Shown here one piece after another: positions 12,522 to 23,772 of a stretch of 64,000 nt of DNA. The notes beneath the pieces were generated by a model. That model searched no databases. It worked only from the letters and a program-made list of their open reading frames with translations, and was not told the origin of the DNA. Made by a program: the position numbers and the translations under genes. Every line of letters starts with the position of its first letter. The stretch's first letter is position 1. The stretch is from the NCBI GenBank assembly GCA_946811185.2, contig OX328099.1, forward strand, positions 37,311,299-37,375,298, read 5' to 3'. The DNA comes from Hippopus hippopus. Its lineage: Eukaryota > Mollusca > Bivalvia > Cardiida > Cardiidae.

Positions 12522-12600
12522 CCCGTCTCATCAGGGGATTCGAACCCGAAACCTTACATGTAAAAGGTGGACACTCTACCCCTACACCACTCTCCACTAG
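12522..12600 (-). other. tRNA-like pseudogene or SINE head
   Basis: The minus strand has GTGTAGGGGTAGAGTG and GGGTTCGAATCCC at A-box and B-box spacing, with an ACCTT/AAGGT anticodon-stem candidate. The acceptor stem does not pair, so I do not call a functional tRNA. Confidence 0.5.
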
Positions 12601-13099
12601 GATGATAGGTATGGTAATAAGGTAACTTGTTTCCCCTGGAGACAACACAGACAAATTTTATGTGTGTGCAGCAGATGGTGTGTAATAACTTTGGTACATT
12701 AACAGAAATTGCATTTTCTTTCTATTTATCAAAAGGCCTTCCAGCCTATGTCTTCACATAAAAGTCTCTAGCGGTAAACAATGTTTTTCTGCTATCAGAA
12801 TGTCACTAATATGAAATGGTCAAAATCTAGCACAGGAAGTCAAGTGTTGAAGGAAAGAAAGGATAAAAAATGAATAATAAAGAGGTAACTTTAGTCCTTT
12901 ATTATGATAATTAATCATAACTTATATAACGAACCACATTCCCTCGCATGTGTAACCTAATTATCAAAGATATTGTCCTATTTTTTCAGAGAAGCAGGAC
13001 CCCAATCTTGTTTCATTAAAGATGACTTGACATTGCATCAAAACTATAATGTACTTTCATCTCAAGTTCAGAAGCCTAACAAGTCCTGAATTATTTTCG

Positions 13100-13305
13100 T
13101 TCATATACCAACCCTTAGAGAGCTGAATAAACAGACATTTTCAGTTGTGAAATAAAACCCAAATGATAGGTTGTTTTTGTCCTGAATGTCAAAGCAATGT
13201 GGATAGTATAGATCAAAGATCAGACTAAACATTTTGTGCAGTCTAATCTTGATTTACACTGCCAGTAAAGGCAACTATAGCTGTGCAAGGTGCTTTAAGG
13301 TAATC
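13100..13305. mobile_element. Degenerate family E MITE
   Basis: It shares the landmarks CAGACATTTTCAG, the hairpin TAGATCAAAGATCAGACT with GTGCAGTCTAATCTTGAT, and AGGTGCTTTAAGG with the element at 53620. Confidence 0.5.
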
Positions 13306-14571
13306 CATAATTATTCAGAACTATTTTATAACAATAATGATATATTTGAAAATCCCATACAGATCCATCTTAATCTTGCATATTTATGGAGAATATCCTT
13401 GACAAAAGCACAGACCTATTTTGGTACTTGTATATTCATGTTATACAGCAAACTAAAATCAATGGTTTTTATTTGTGCAAGCTAATGATGATCAAGTTAC
13501 TTTTAACTTTCTACCAAACAGCAAATTTTAAAACTTGTGCAAATAATAGTTATTGCTGGCTACCAGCATTTTCTCTTTTTCCCACAATTATTTTATGAGC
13601 ATTCTTCCGCAAGGTCGTTGAAACTCGGGATTGTGTGGTAAAGGATTATAATGACCATGTTGAAAACTGGGAAACCATTACAGTCATTTCTTTCTAATTA
13701 ATTACTTAAATTTCTAGGTCAAGTTCACATTTCTAAGCATTTAGGATGAGACTGCAAAATATGCCCAAAGAGCATACCCAGCCATGTGTGCTGCCATGCA
13801 TTTGAATGTTTTTTTTTTTTAAACAAAAAAAAATAGTGAGAGAGGCCCTGATCCCTAGACTGCCAGGAGAAACCCAGAACCTTTTTCAGTTTTCATCCTA
13901 GGAACATGTGTGTGCGTTCCACTAATCTTAGATCTACACTGTCAAAATTTATCATTCATACAGTCCAAACAACTTTTAAAATTGCACTTTCCTTTCCTTT
14001 TTCCATGATAAAAAATGTAAGAGGCCATTAATTTATCAATTAAGTTAATTTAATCAGTGTTTTTCAATTCAAATGTTTTTGGACCAATAACAGCATTCAA
14101 CAGCATTCTGTGCAGTCTGATCTTCACCTACTTGGTTCATAAATTTGAGAAAAATCTGTCCAAAAAAGCTTTGGAATGACATTTACTATGATAAATTCTT
14201 TTTTTCTTGTCACTGCAAACCTCCACTTTATTTTTTTTTTGCACTCATTGGGTTATTAAGTTTTGTTGATGTTTTTTTCATTCCACTTAGATTTGATTAA
14301 TTAGATTGTCTCAAGTTATTCAGAGTAAACATAACTCTCTTGGACAGAGTAATTTCTCCATCTGTCAAGATGTTCTCTGTTATGTAAACTTTTAGTTTCT
14401 ATTTGTCTATAATCTACTGTGATTTTATATTAATGTAATTATAATAATATTATGCCCTTTCTTTTAATTTTCTCCTTTACCCTGCCAAATCATTACCAGT
14501 ATTGCTGATTTATTTCAACGTTACAATCAATGCATTTACATGGTATTTGATGAGTAACTCTACCTGTCTGA

Positions 14572-14888
14572 GCCAAGCCCCGGTAGCTCAGTCGGTAGCG
14601 TGCAGGACTTGAGAACATGGGGTCCAGGGTTTGATCCCTGGCTACGACCCCTGGCTTGGCCAATTTCTTTCCGAGGATTGATGATAGTCACTGCGACAGG
14701 ATTCATTCCTCTCCCACCGCTGACCATTGTTTCAACGATGATTATGTGGGAAAGCAGCCAGTGGCTTGGAAAGAAAATTGTACTGGTAAAAGAGACTCCA
14801 GGAAAGCATGGATAGGTGCACCGGCTGCCGCGATATAACTGAAATAATGTTGAAAACAGCATTAAATACCATACAATCAATCAATCAA
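14572..14888 (+). mobile_element. tRNA-derived SINE with perfect 13-bp target duplication
   Basis: The head is tRNA-like: A box TAGCTCAGTCGGTAGCG and B box GGTTTGATCCC. The body continues TGATGATAGTCACTGCGACA and the tail is (AATC)n. The duplication TCTACCTGTCTGA flanks it at 14559-14571 and 14889-14901 without mismatch, so insertion was recent. Reading frames across it are not genes. Confidence 0.88.
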
Positions 14889-16052
14889 TCTACCTGTCTG
14901 ACAACTTAATTTTAGATCAAGCCAAATTAAAAAGCATTTGCAGACAATAAACAACATACAGCCCAATAATGGGATCTTCCTTAGAACAGGTAGAAAACAT
15001 TGTGAAAAAAGGAGAAAATGCGGGTTTGAACACTTTTTCCTACCTGAACTACGTTTTCAAAGGCTTTTGCAGAGTTTTTACCATTTGCTGGAAATTTCCA
15101 TTTCACCTTTTTAGAAGTTTAAGTGTTAACAAGTTCCTTTCTCATTCTCTTTTCCTTCTGTTTCCGATTTACTTAAAGAGAAGTATGCTGACATACTTGC
15201 AGACATAAAATTCAAAAATCACAGTGACAAAAGACGAAGTGTTCATACAGATTAATCTAAGCTTTCATAGGACTCAATAGATATTGAAGTCGATGTAGCA
15301 TGTCTATAAAACCCATTATTTATGTCAGACCAAATACTGTCCAAATGTTTGCATGCCTGGCATAATGTTTTAATTGTCAAATGGGTAAAGCAACAGGTTT
15401 AATTCCTTGGTATTAAATGGTGAACCTTTGCTCTCAAAGAAAAAATAATGATTTCATAACATCCGCAAAAAAAAAAATAATGAAAAAACATGGAAAATTG
15501 GGAAAACAAACTGTATCAGGAGCCAGTTGTCCATGAATATCTTGTAAAAATTGGCACAAATATTCACACATCAGCACATGCAAAACTTTTTTAGAACTTT
15601 ATTGTGATATTGTTTTTTTATTCTATTTATTGCAAAATTTTCTTAGTATATTCTTGGTATATACAACTGAATAGACTTTTATTTCTTTTACCTATTATTG
15701 TTTCTCTTTGTCTTGAATACCTCCAAATATGATGAGTCCAAATCTAAACAATACAATAAAAAAAAAGTACCAATGCACTCAAAATTCTGGAAATGCTTTC
15801 TCTGCTGGTAAAATCTAAGCTCAACACATTCGTATATCTCAGGACAAAAAACTCTTTTCATGTCTGCCTCAAAGCAAGCTCCCATCACGTGTAATGGCCT
15901 ACTGCTCTCAGAGGAACAATCTTTGGGAAGCTTCTCCATTTCTTTTCAGTCTAACTTTGGAAAATTGATCATCAAACTCTGGCATTCGTTCAAAATTACT
16001 TTTGAGGATGTCACAATGCCCAGAACGTGCAACTGTGATCACATGTCTTAAT

Positions 16053-16282
16053 TAATCCTTTGCCAAGCAATCGCATGTTTTCACAACCCTGGGATCAAGA
16101 GGGCTTTTGAAAACATTGTGGGAAAAGGAGAAAATGCTTGTAACCAGCATTTTCACCTTTTCCTACAATATTTTCTAACCTCTGAATGACAAAAACAACC
16201 AAATTTTGAGTCACATATACTTTGTAATCTGCCAATGCTTTCGGTTTGGATAGGTCCAAAATTTTTTTGTCTGGTATAGGAT
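16053..16282 (-). mobile_element. TTAA MITE with central hairpin (family A)
   Basis: It starts TTAATCCTTTGCCAAGC. The hairpin lies at about 16106-16173. The right end TTGTCTGGTATAGGATT is decayed. Confidence 0.65.
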
Positions 16283-16889
16283 TTGGTCCCTCAATTCCTT
16301 CTGAGACACCTTTTTTGTCTTGCAGATCACCCTATTTGAAACACTTTCATTCATAGTGAGCAATTTCTCCTTTTGCAACAAAACTTCAAAAATGGTCACC
16401 AGCAACTGCTATTACAAGCAGGTGCTTGCACTCATCTATAGAGTTCTGGTTTTTCATTGAATGTTTAAAGTCAAAGAGGGGACACAATTATGTCAAAAAT
16501 ATTTTGAGGGTTCCATACCCATCTGGTATTAATTCCCCTTTTGATTGTAAATAACTAGTCTGAGTTTAAAGTTAACATCTTCAACATTAGATATGACAGT
16601 GATATCAGGAAATGTCAACAATTTTTGCGAGAAACAGATGCAGAAGATGACACAGCTGTGACAGTAACTCAACACTTTCTTCAAAAACAGCCAGCTGAAA
16701 AATGATGTCTGATGGCTGTAATATTTAAAGCTAGGCTGAGATTGCCTGGAATAGTTCGAATTGCCTATCACAGGCCATATAAAAACTACAACTTCAGAGC
16801 TGGATTTTACACTGTCCACTTTTATGAGAGAAAGCCATGAAATGGTAATAATTACTCTGATTTATTTGAAAATGTCATCATGACTTATT

Positions 16890-17050
16890 GACCTCCAAGA
16901 GTGGCTGAATAAACCAATCAGACATTTTCAGTGTAGAAAAAAGCCGCAAAGGATTACAATTTTTCCAGAATGTCTTCCTAAAGCACATAGTATAGATTAA
17001 AGATCTGACTGCATGTTTGCTACAGTCTGATCTTGAAAGTGGCGTAAGGT
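16890..17050. mobile_element. Degenerate family E MITE abutting a TTAA MITE
   Basis: It carries GGCTGAATAAACCAATCAG, CAGACATTTTCAG, and a hairpin AGATCTGACTGCA with ACAGTCTGATCTTGA. Its right end touches the TTAA at 17051. Confidence 0.5.
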
Positions 17051-17262
17051 TTAACCCTTTGCCACACTCTGGACTTTCAACAACACTGAGTAGGAAGGCT
17101 TTTAATAACATTGTTGGCAAGAGAGAGAATGCTGGTAACCAGCATTTTCTTCTCTTCCCACAAATTTTTTTACCCTATCATAGAACTCAAGCTTATTTTG
17201 AATTTTGGATTTTTTGTCTGTAGATGTTTCAAATCCAAAGGAGTCTATGATTTGTCATATAC
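17051..17262 (-). mobile_element. TTAA MITE with central hairpin (family A)
   Basis: It starts TTAACCCTTTGCCACAC. The hairpin is GAGAATGCTGGTAACCAGC. The right end is decayed. Confidence 0.65.
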
Positions 17263-17846
17263 AAATGGATTTAGCCATCTAAGAGGACACAAAAACTCTT
17301 ATAACAATTCGGTAAAGTAGTGTTTATATAATGTAACCTAAGCTTAAGTACAACATTGTACATGTATTTACAAAATGTGGTAATTGTGGCCTTTGTTTAC
17401 AAAACAATGGATCAGTTCAAAACATTCAAATAGAGAATACCAGGGACGTAGCAGTTACTTACTGGTAAATATGAGGTAGATGATGCAATTAGCGCTGTAG
17501 CGCAGTGGTCATAGTGACTGTGCTACCACCTGTACTGATCGAGTTACAGGAAAACTTTTTTTGTCAAGCAATTCTTTTTTAAGTTAAGTCAATGGTTACA
17601 TTATTTTCTTATGATATCAAAGTGAATATTTGTACTTGTAATTAGTATTCACATTCAACTGACATCACACGAGATTGCACACTGATTCTTTTGAAATTTC
17701 GGGAAAATGAACAAAGACATTTCTTGTAAAGGAATTGGTGCCAGAAATAGCATTGTTAAAATATTAAAGGTTTTTGAGACTTATTGTTTTAGATTTCTAA
17801 GATGATTAAAGCCACAAATTTCTGACTACTAGTTTTCTTCCTTTTA

Positions 17847-18200
17847 CAGGGCTTTGACGGGAGAGACATGTCTACTCACTTTCCCCTAGAGTTGGGAACT
17901 TAACCATCTCGAAAGCTGGACTGTGGACTAGGATTTAATTTGTAGCACCAGTTGAACAGAACGGATTGAGAACTGAAGCAATCCGAGTGGAAGAAATTGC
18001 TGCAGACGTGCAAGTAGTAGTATAAATATTTTTTAAAAGCAGACATTGCAGTTCAAGAAGCCTTTGAGCAGTGAATAATTGCAGTCAGCGACAAGGAAGC
18101 AAAAGATACTGAATGTTAGGAGGCTTGAGGTACCGCAGATATGGCCAGTTACAATGGAGAGAGTATTGGATACCGCCAGAGAACGGGATGAGAGTTGAGC
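17847..18200 (+). other. Exon-like unannotated stretch, no open frame
   Basis: It follows a good acceptor, CTTCCTTTTACAG, at 17835-17849. The sequence then becomes less AT-rich and is not recognised as any repeat seen elsewhere in the window. It has no long reading frame. It could be a non-coding transcript exon or an unfamiliar retroposon. Confidence 0.25.
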
Positions 18201-18225
18201 ACTTATCATTGTATTGTTGTATTAA

Positions 18226-18475
18226 TCATATAGAAATGTGTTTTAAAACATGAAAAAAAATAAAATGAACTAAAATAAAATGTAATAATAGCAAAAGAAT
18301 ATCAATGAAAAAAAGATATGCACGCTTAAAAAAAAGAAGAAGAAAGGAAAAGGGAAAGAAAAAAAACAAACAAACAAACAAACAAAAAACAAACACAAAA
18401 AAGAAGACAATTAAACAAGGAAGAGAAAAGAAAGGAGAAAACAAAAAAAAAAAGATATTTTTATTCCTAAAAAGA
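18226..18475. repeat. A-rich low-complexity tract with (CAAA)n
   Basis: Long adenine runs interrupted by G, including a (CAAA)n stretch at 18367-18400. The minus-strand open frame across it, rich in F and L, is an artefact. Confidence 0.8.
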
Positions 18476-18481
18476 TAAGTG

Positions 18482-18560
18482 TTACGGCTCGAACCAGGAT
18501 AGCAGGCTTGAAGCACTGCTAGAAAGGAAGGCACTTTATCCACTACACCACTGCTTGCCA
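18482..18560 (-). other. tRNA-like pseudogene or SINE head
   Basis: The minus strand has TGGTGTAGTGGATAAAG and CTGGTTCGAGCC, with a long insertion-like anticodon region. It sits beside an A-rich tract at 18240-18460 that could be the tail of a retroposed element. Confidence 0.45.
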
Positions 18561-18903
18561 ACTAGCCTTAATAGCTCATAAGACTCTTAATGCTTTTTAA
18601 CATACTTTTTAACCCAAATTATCGGTACCTGTTGTTCCCGTATACGAAGATAGAATGCTATGAATTATTGTAAACAAAGGCCACAGTTGTCGGGTTCCAT
18701 TAATACTTGCTTATACAGTCTGAGGAAATCAATGCTAGACTGTACATGATTGTACAATCTGATCTTTGATTTACCCTTACAAAGTATGCAATATTCTGAC
18801 CATACCTGCCATGAAGCTGCAATAACTGTTTTCTAAATAACCCTTTACCAAACAACAAATTTTCACACAGGTCCATATTGTAAAATAGTGTGCTTTCTAT
18901 TAA

Positions 18904-20409
18904 CAAGAGGGCCATGATGGCCCTGAAGTCGCTCACCTGAGCCTTTTGATCAAACATGACCCATTTCCAATCTCTTCAGAGATATTAAGATAAACATTCT
19001 GATAAACACTCATTAGTATTGGACTTACAAATATGGCCTCTAGAGAGCACACAAGCTTTTTCTAGAATTTGTCTCAGCGGCCTACTTGACATGTAGAAAT
19101 TATCCAGATATACATTCTGACAAACTTTCATGAGTATTTGAGAGAAAATGTGGCTTGCAGGGTGTACAAAAGGTTTTTCCGAGATTTGACCTAGTGACCT
19201 AGTTTTTTATCCAACATGACCCATATTCATACTAGTCTAAGATATTATCAAGACAAACATTCTAAGCAAATTTCAAGATTATTGGACTGAAAATGTGGCC
19301 CCTAGAGCCTACACAAGGTTTTTAAAGGATTAAACTTGGTGACCTAGTTTTTGATTCCACGTGACCCATTTCCAAACTCATGCAAGATATCATCAAGACA
19401 AACATTCTGACCAAGTTTAAAGAATATTGGACTGAAAATGTAACCTCTAGTGCGTACAAAAGGTTTTTCCGACATTTGACCTAGTGACCTAGTTTTTGAC
19501 CCGACATGGCCCATTTTCGAACAAGTCTGAGATATCATCAAGAAAAATATTCCGACCAACTTTCAAGAGTATTGGACAGAAAATGTGGCTTCTGGAGCGT
19601 ACACATGGTTTTTTTTAAGATTTGACCTAGTGACTTAGTTTTTGACCCGACATGGCCCATTTTTGAACTCAGCAGAGATATTATCAAGACAAACATTCTG
19701 ACCAACTTTCAAGAGTATTAGACAAAAATGTGGCCTCTACAGCGTACACAAGGTTTTTCTAAGATTTGACCTTGTGACCTAGTTTTTGACCTGACATGGC
19801 CCATTTTCAAACTCGTCTAAGATATCATCAAGATAAACATTCTGACCAACTTTCAAGAGTATTGGACAGAAAATGTGGCTTCTGGAGCATACACAAGGTT
19901 TTTTAAAGATTTGACCTAGTGACCTAGTTTTTGACCCAACATGGCCCATTTTCAAACAAGTCTGAGATATCATCATGACAAACATTCTATCCAAGTTTCA
20001 AGAGTATTGGACTGAAAATGTGGCCTCTAGAGCGTACACAAGGTTTTTCTAAGATTTGACCTGGTGACCTAGTTTTTGACCCGACATGACCCATTTTCAA
20101 ACTCTTCCGAGATATCATCAAGGCAAACATTCTGACCAACTTTCAGGAGTATTGGACAGAAAATGTGGCCTCTAGAGCATACACAAGATTTTTCTAAGGT
20201 TTGACCTAGTGACCTAGTTTGTGACCCAACATGACCTATTTTCACACTCGTCTGAGACATCATCAAGCCAAACATTCTGACCAAGTTTTATGAGTATTGA
20301 ACAAAAAATGTGGCCTCTAGAGGGTACACAAGGTAAAAAGTTCACGACGCACGCCGGACACAGCACGATCACAATAGCTCACCATGAGCACTTTGTGCTC
20401 AGGTGAGCT
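18904..20409. mobile_element. Array-bearing Helentron/pearl-like element, family A copy 3
   Basis: It opens with AGGGCCATGATGGCCCT and GCTCACCTGAG and closes with AGCTCACCATGAGCAC, TTT, then GTGCTCAGGTGAGCT, a 3'-terminal hairpin. Inside are about eight units of 144-146 bp, each with TTGACCTAGTGACCTAG; landmarks lie at about 19478, 19623, 19768, 19912, 20058 and 20202. It closely resembles the copy at 34179, especially in the first 550 bases. Confidence 0.82.
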
Positions 20410-20727
20410 AAAAAGGGTTTTGAAAGGGTAAAAAATATTGTGGGAGAAAAGGCGAAAATTCTGGTTGCCTGGATTTTTCTCCTTTTCCCATAATTTTTTT
20501 TTCCCCAAAGCCTTGCATTTCAAGGTCGTTAAAACCCACAATCATAAATTGAAGTGCTAAACACCAATTTACTAATGCTCCATATCACATGTTAAATGCA
20601 TGTGCAAGATGTTTAGGTCTGTAATCCAATCCTGCCATTCACAAGTGACATGATTATGCAACAATAATCCATCCTGGCTTTACTGACAAAATGCTTCCTC
20701 CCTTCGAAATTTTTTTTTTTTACTATG

Positions 20728-20945
20728 TTAACTCTTTACCACACAATAATATTGTAGACTTGCCCATATAGAAAGCATTTGTAGAGGACAAATTACATGT
20801 GGCTCAATGATTGGATCTGTTTCTGAAAAGTTGGAAAACATTGTGGGAAAAAGAGAAAAAGTTGGTTACCAGCATTTCCGCTGTGTTTTCAAACGGCTTT
20901 TCCCTCAGGACTGTTAAAACTCGGGATTGTGTGGTAAAGGGTTAA
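20728..20945 (+). mobile_element. TTAA MITE (family A), full ends
   Basis: It runs from TTAACTCTTTACCACACAA to TTGTGTGGTAAAGGGTTAA; these two ends are inverted repeats of each other. The hairpin's right arm is decayed. Confidence 0.75.
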
Positions 20946-20968
20946 TTCGTTATTTGTTTAACCCTGTC

Positions 20969-21060
20969 TTAACCCCTTACCACACAATTCAGAGTTTTAA
21001 CAACCCTGAGGAAAAAGGCCTTTGAAAACAATTTGGGAAAAGAAGAAAATGCTGGTAAAT
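20969..21060 (-). mobile_element. Left part of a TTAA MITE (family A)
   Basis: TTAACCCCTTACCACACAA leads into GAAGAAAATGCTGGTAAA and then breaks off at 21060 into unrelated sequence. A further partial foldback lies at 21185-21245. Confidence 0.6.
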
Positions 21061-21249
21061 AGGGGGTCACCAATTTGAATCCCCAGTTCCGCAAATAGTA
21101 GATCCAAGATCAGACTGCACGTTCTGTGCAAACTGACGGCATTTGCAGATGACAAAATGTCACTCAAATAATGAAATTTTACCATGAAAGAGTAGAAACT
21201 AATGTGGGAAAAGGAGAAAAAGCTGGTTACCAGCATCTTTTCCTTTCCC

Positions 21250-21420
21250 CATTTCGCCTCTCACCTCTGCTGAAGCATGTGAGAAAAGTAGTCGGTGGCT
21301 TTGGAAAGAAAGTTGTGTTAGTACTGGTGTGAGAAAGCCAGGAAACACATGTGCATCACCGACCGCCATGATATGACCTTAGCTGTTAAAGTGGCGTTAA
21401 ACCCCAATACAACCAAATCC
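21250..21420 (+). mobile_element. SINE 3' body, related family, partial
   Basis: It contains GGAAAGAAAGTTGTGTTAG and GTGGCGTTAAACCCCAATA, then a CAAC/CAAA tail. It shares the GGCTTTGGAAAGAA-type core with the SINE at 14572 but has another 3' end. Confidence 0.5.
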
Positions 21421-21584
21421 TTTCCCCACAATGTGTTTTTAAAGCTCTAACTTCTGCCATGGGTTGTTAACACTTTGGATTATGTGGTAGCTGGTTAATA
21501 GAACTAGAGAATTGCAAGTGAAAAGATTGTGGTTTCATAGTGGCAATTTCTCGTAGGACGACAATGTCAGTTGACTGTTAAGAC

Positions 21585-21897
21585 GATTGATTGATTGATT
21601 GTATGGTGTTTAACGCCTTTTTCAACATTATTTCAGTTATATCGCAGCTGCCGGTGCACCTATCCATGCTTTCCTGGAGTCTCTTTTACCAGTACTCTGC
21701 ACAATATTCTTTCCAAACCACTGGCTGCTTTCCTACATAACAATCGTCGAAACAATGGTCAGCGGTGGGAGAGGAATGAATCCTGTCACAATGACTATCA
21801 TCAATCCTCGGAAAGAAATTGGCCGAGCCAGGGATCAAACCCATGACCCCCTGTTCTCAAGTCCTGCATGCTACTGACTGAGCTACTGGGGCTCGGC
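21585..21897 (-). mobile_element. tRNA-derived SINE, minus strand, perfect 12-bp target duplication
   Basis: It is the same family as 14572 in reverse orientation, with the (GATT)n tail at low coordinates and the tRNA-like head near 21895. GACTGTTAAGAC occurs at 21573-21584 and 21898-21909. Confidence 0.88.
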
Positions 21898-21994
21898 GAC
21901 TGTTAAGACAAAAAATGTTTCCTGCGGGTTAAGTAAGGGTAAACAATATGCAATGAAAAGTACTAAACCTCAATTCTAGTTGATTATAATCTAT

Positions 21995-22223
21995 TTAACC
22001 CATTACCACACAGCAAAATTTTAGACCTATCCAAATTGAAAGCATTTGCAGACGTCAATTTCAAAGTGGCTCAAATGGTGCAATTTTGCTTTGATTGGGT
22101 AGAAAACTTTGTGAGAAAAGGAGAAAATGCTGGTTACCAGCATTTTCTCCTTTTCCCACAATGTTTTCAAAAGGCTTCTTCCTCAAGGGTGTCAAAAGTC
22201 GTCATTGTGTGCTAAAGGGTTAA
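21995..22223 (+). mobile_element. TTAA MITE with central hairpin (family A), 229 bp
   Basis: TTAA at both ends. The left end reads TTAACCCATTACCACAC. The hairpin is GAGAAAATGCTGGTTACC with its complement, arms of about 27 bases. Confidence 0.8.
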
Positions 22224-22274
22224 GGAAGATGTTTTCAGTCATCTGCTGCATATTTTGTCTCAGGCAGTAACCAA

Positions 22275-22489
22275 TTAACCCTTTACACACACAGTCCCAA
22301 GTTCTAATGCCCCTGATAAAACGGGCTTTTTGAAAACATTGTGGATAAAGAAGAAAGTGCTGGTCACCAGCATTTTCTCTTTTTTCCACAATGTTTTCTA
22401 CAGTTCTATGGACAAATCTCATCATTTGAACCACATGTAATTTGTAGTCTGCAAATGCTTTCAATTTGAATTTTCTAGTAATGGGTTAA
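22275..22489 (-). mobile_element. TTAA MITE with central hairpin (family A)
   Basis: It starts TTAACCCTTTACACAC and ends in GGGTTAA. It carries the hairpin GAAAGTGCTGGTCACCAGC, and the internal GTCTGCAAATGCTTTCAATT mark is inverted relative to the copy at 21995. Confidence 0.78.
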
Positions 22490-22627
22490 ACCCTGCTGAA
22501 ACAGTCTCCAACATCAGTGTCAGAAAACATGCTGAAGAAATTGCAAATTTTCTCTGTCATCCTGATCTGAAGAATCAGTGGTAATACAGATCTTTGTTTG
22601 AAGACCAAAACTTAGACTAGTCCAAAT

Positions 22628-22856
22628 TTAACCCTTTACCAGACTACAAAATTTTAGCCTTGTCCACATTGAAAGCATTTGCAGACGACAATTTCAGTGG
22701 GGCTCAAATGGTGCAATTTTTCTTTGATAGAGTAGAAAACATTGTGGGAAAAGGAGAAAATGCTGGTTACCAGCATTTTCTCCTTTTCTCACAATGTTTT
22801 CAAATGGCTTCTTTCCCAGGGTCGTTAAAAGTCGGCATTGTTCGGTAAAGAGTTAA
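22628..22856 (+). mobile_element. TTAA MITE with central hairpin (family A), 229 bp
   Basis: It starts TTAACCCTTTACCAGAC and ends CGGTAAAGAGTTAA. The hairpin is near-perfect. It has the same length as the copy at 21995. Confidence 0.8.
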
Positions 22857-22999
22857 AGCATTTGGCTGATAACAAACTTAATGTGACTCAAATTATTGAA
22901 TTTGTCTTTGACAGGAAGAAAATGTGGTAATGTACAGCCATGTTTTCAAAAGTCTTCTTTCTCAGATTTGTTAAAATATAGATTATTTTTAGAAAAGAA

Positions 23000-23217
23000 T
23001 TAACACTTTACCACACATTCTCGACTTTTAATAACCCTAAGAGAGAAGGCTTTTGAAAACATTGTGGGGAAAAAGGAGAAGGTGATGGTAATCGGCAATT
23101 TCTTGTTTTCCTACACTGGTTTCTTCTCTTTCCAAATTTGAGCCATTCTTCACTTTTCATGTGCAGATGTTTTGGATTCGGACAGGTTCAAAATTCTGTT
23201 GTCTTGTAAAGAGTTAA
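23000..23217 (-). mobile_element. TTAA MITE (family A), decayed hairpin
   Basis: It starts TTAACACTTTACCACAC and ends TTGTCTTGTAAAGAGTTAA. The hairpin core is reduced to GTGATGGTAATCGGCA. Confidence 0.72.
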
Positions 23218-23772
23218 AGAATAACTTGTATCAAACCAGCACAGCCATCTAAACTGAATGTACTTCATTTTATGCCCAGGTTGATGTAATGGTTTAAATA
23301 CTTAGAATAGACTCTTCCTGGAGTTGATACCTTTATACCCTGGGAGGAAACTTCCAAATTTAAAGAGGAAATTTCCAATCATTCTGGAAGAAAATATTGA
23401 TTGAAATGTGGTAATTACAGCTATCGGATTTGCATATTATGTAAATTCTAGAAGCAATCTGGGAAACAAATCTTAGGAAATTATCAAAACTCAAGGCTAT
23501 TCACATTTTAAAAAGCGGACAGTTACTTGAACTCTTGATTTTGTATGCAAAATTAAGACTTTTCTCAAATCTTTAGAAAGAACACCAGCACCCGATTGTA
23601 TAAACGTTGGTTAAATTTAACCACTGGGTTAAAAGTTTGGTAAGAAGAGAGTTTGGGTTAAATTATTGTTTAGCGATTGTATAAAGGTCTGGTTAACTTT
23701 AACCAGAATCAAATTCCGGTTAAATTTAACCCACCTCCACTATACCGGTTAACCATTTAACCAAAAAACAAC

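Noticed and set aside
14577..14650. Possible functional tRNA at the SINE head
   Set aside because: Boxes A and B are present but the acceptor and anticodon stems do not form a normal tRNA and the unit is repeated with SINE bodies.
14560..14880. 106-residue minus-strand frame, and similar frames at 21595 and 39695
   Set aside because: They lie entirely within SINE copies and are read from the antisense of the tRNA-like head and body.
18226..18561. 111-residue minus-strand frame rich in phenylalanine and leucine
   Set aside because: It is translation of an A-rich low-complexity tract.
19344..20284. Series of 71-residue frames with similar sequence
   Set aside because: Antisense readings of 145-bp array units, not a gene family.
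18904..20409. Regular repeats that could suggest a CRISPR array
   Set aside because: Units are about 145 bp, contiguous and diverged, with no spacer structure, and the DNA is eukaryotic.
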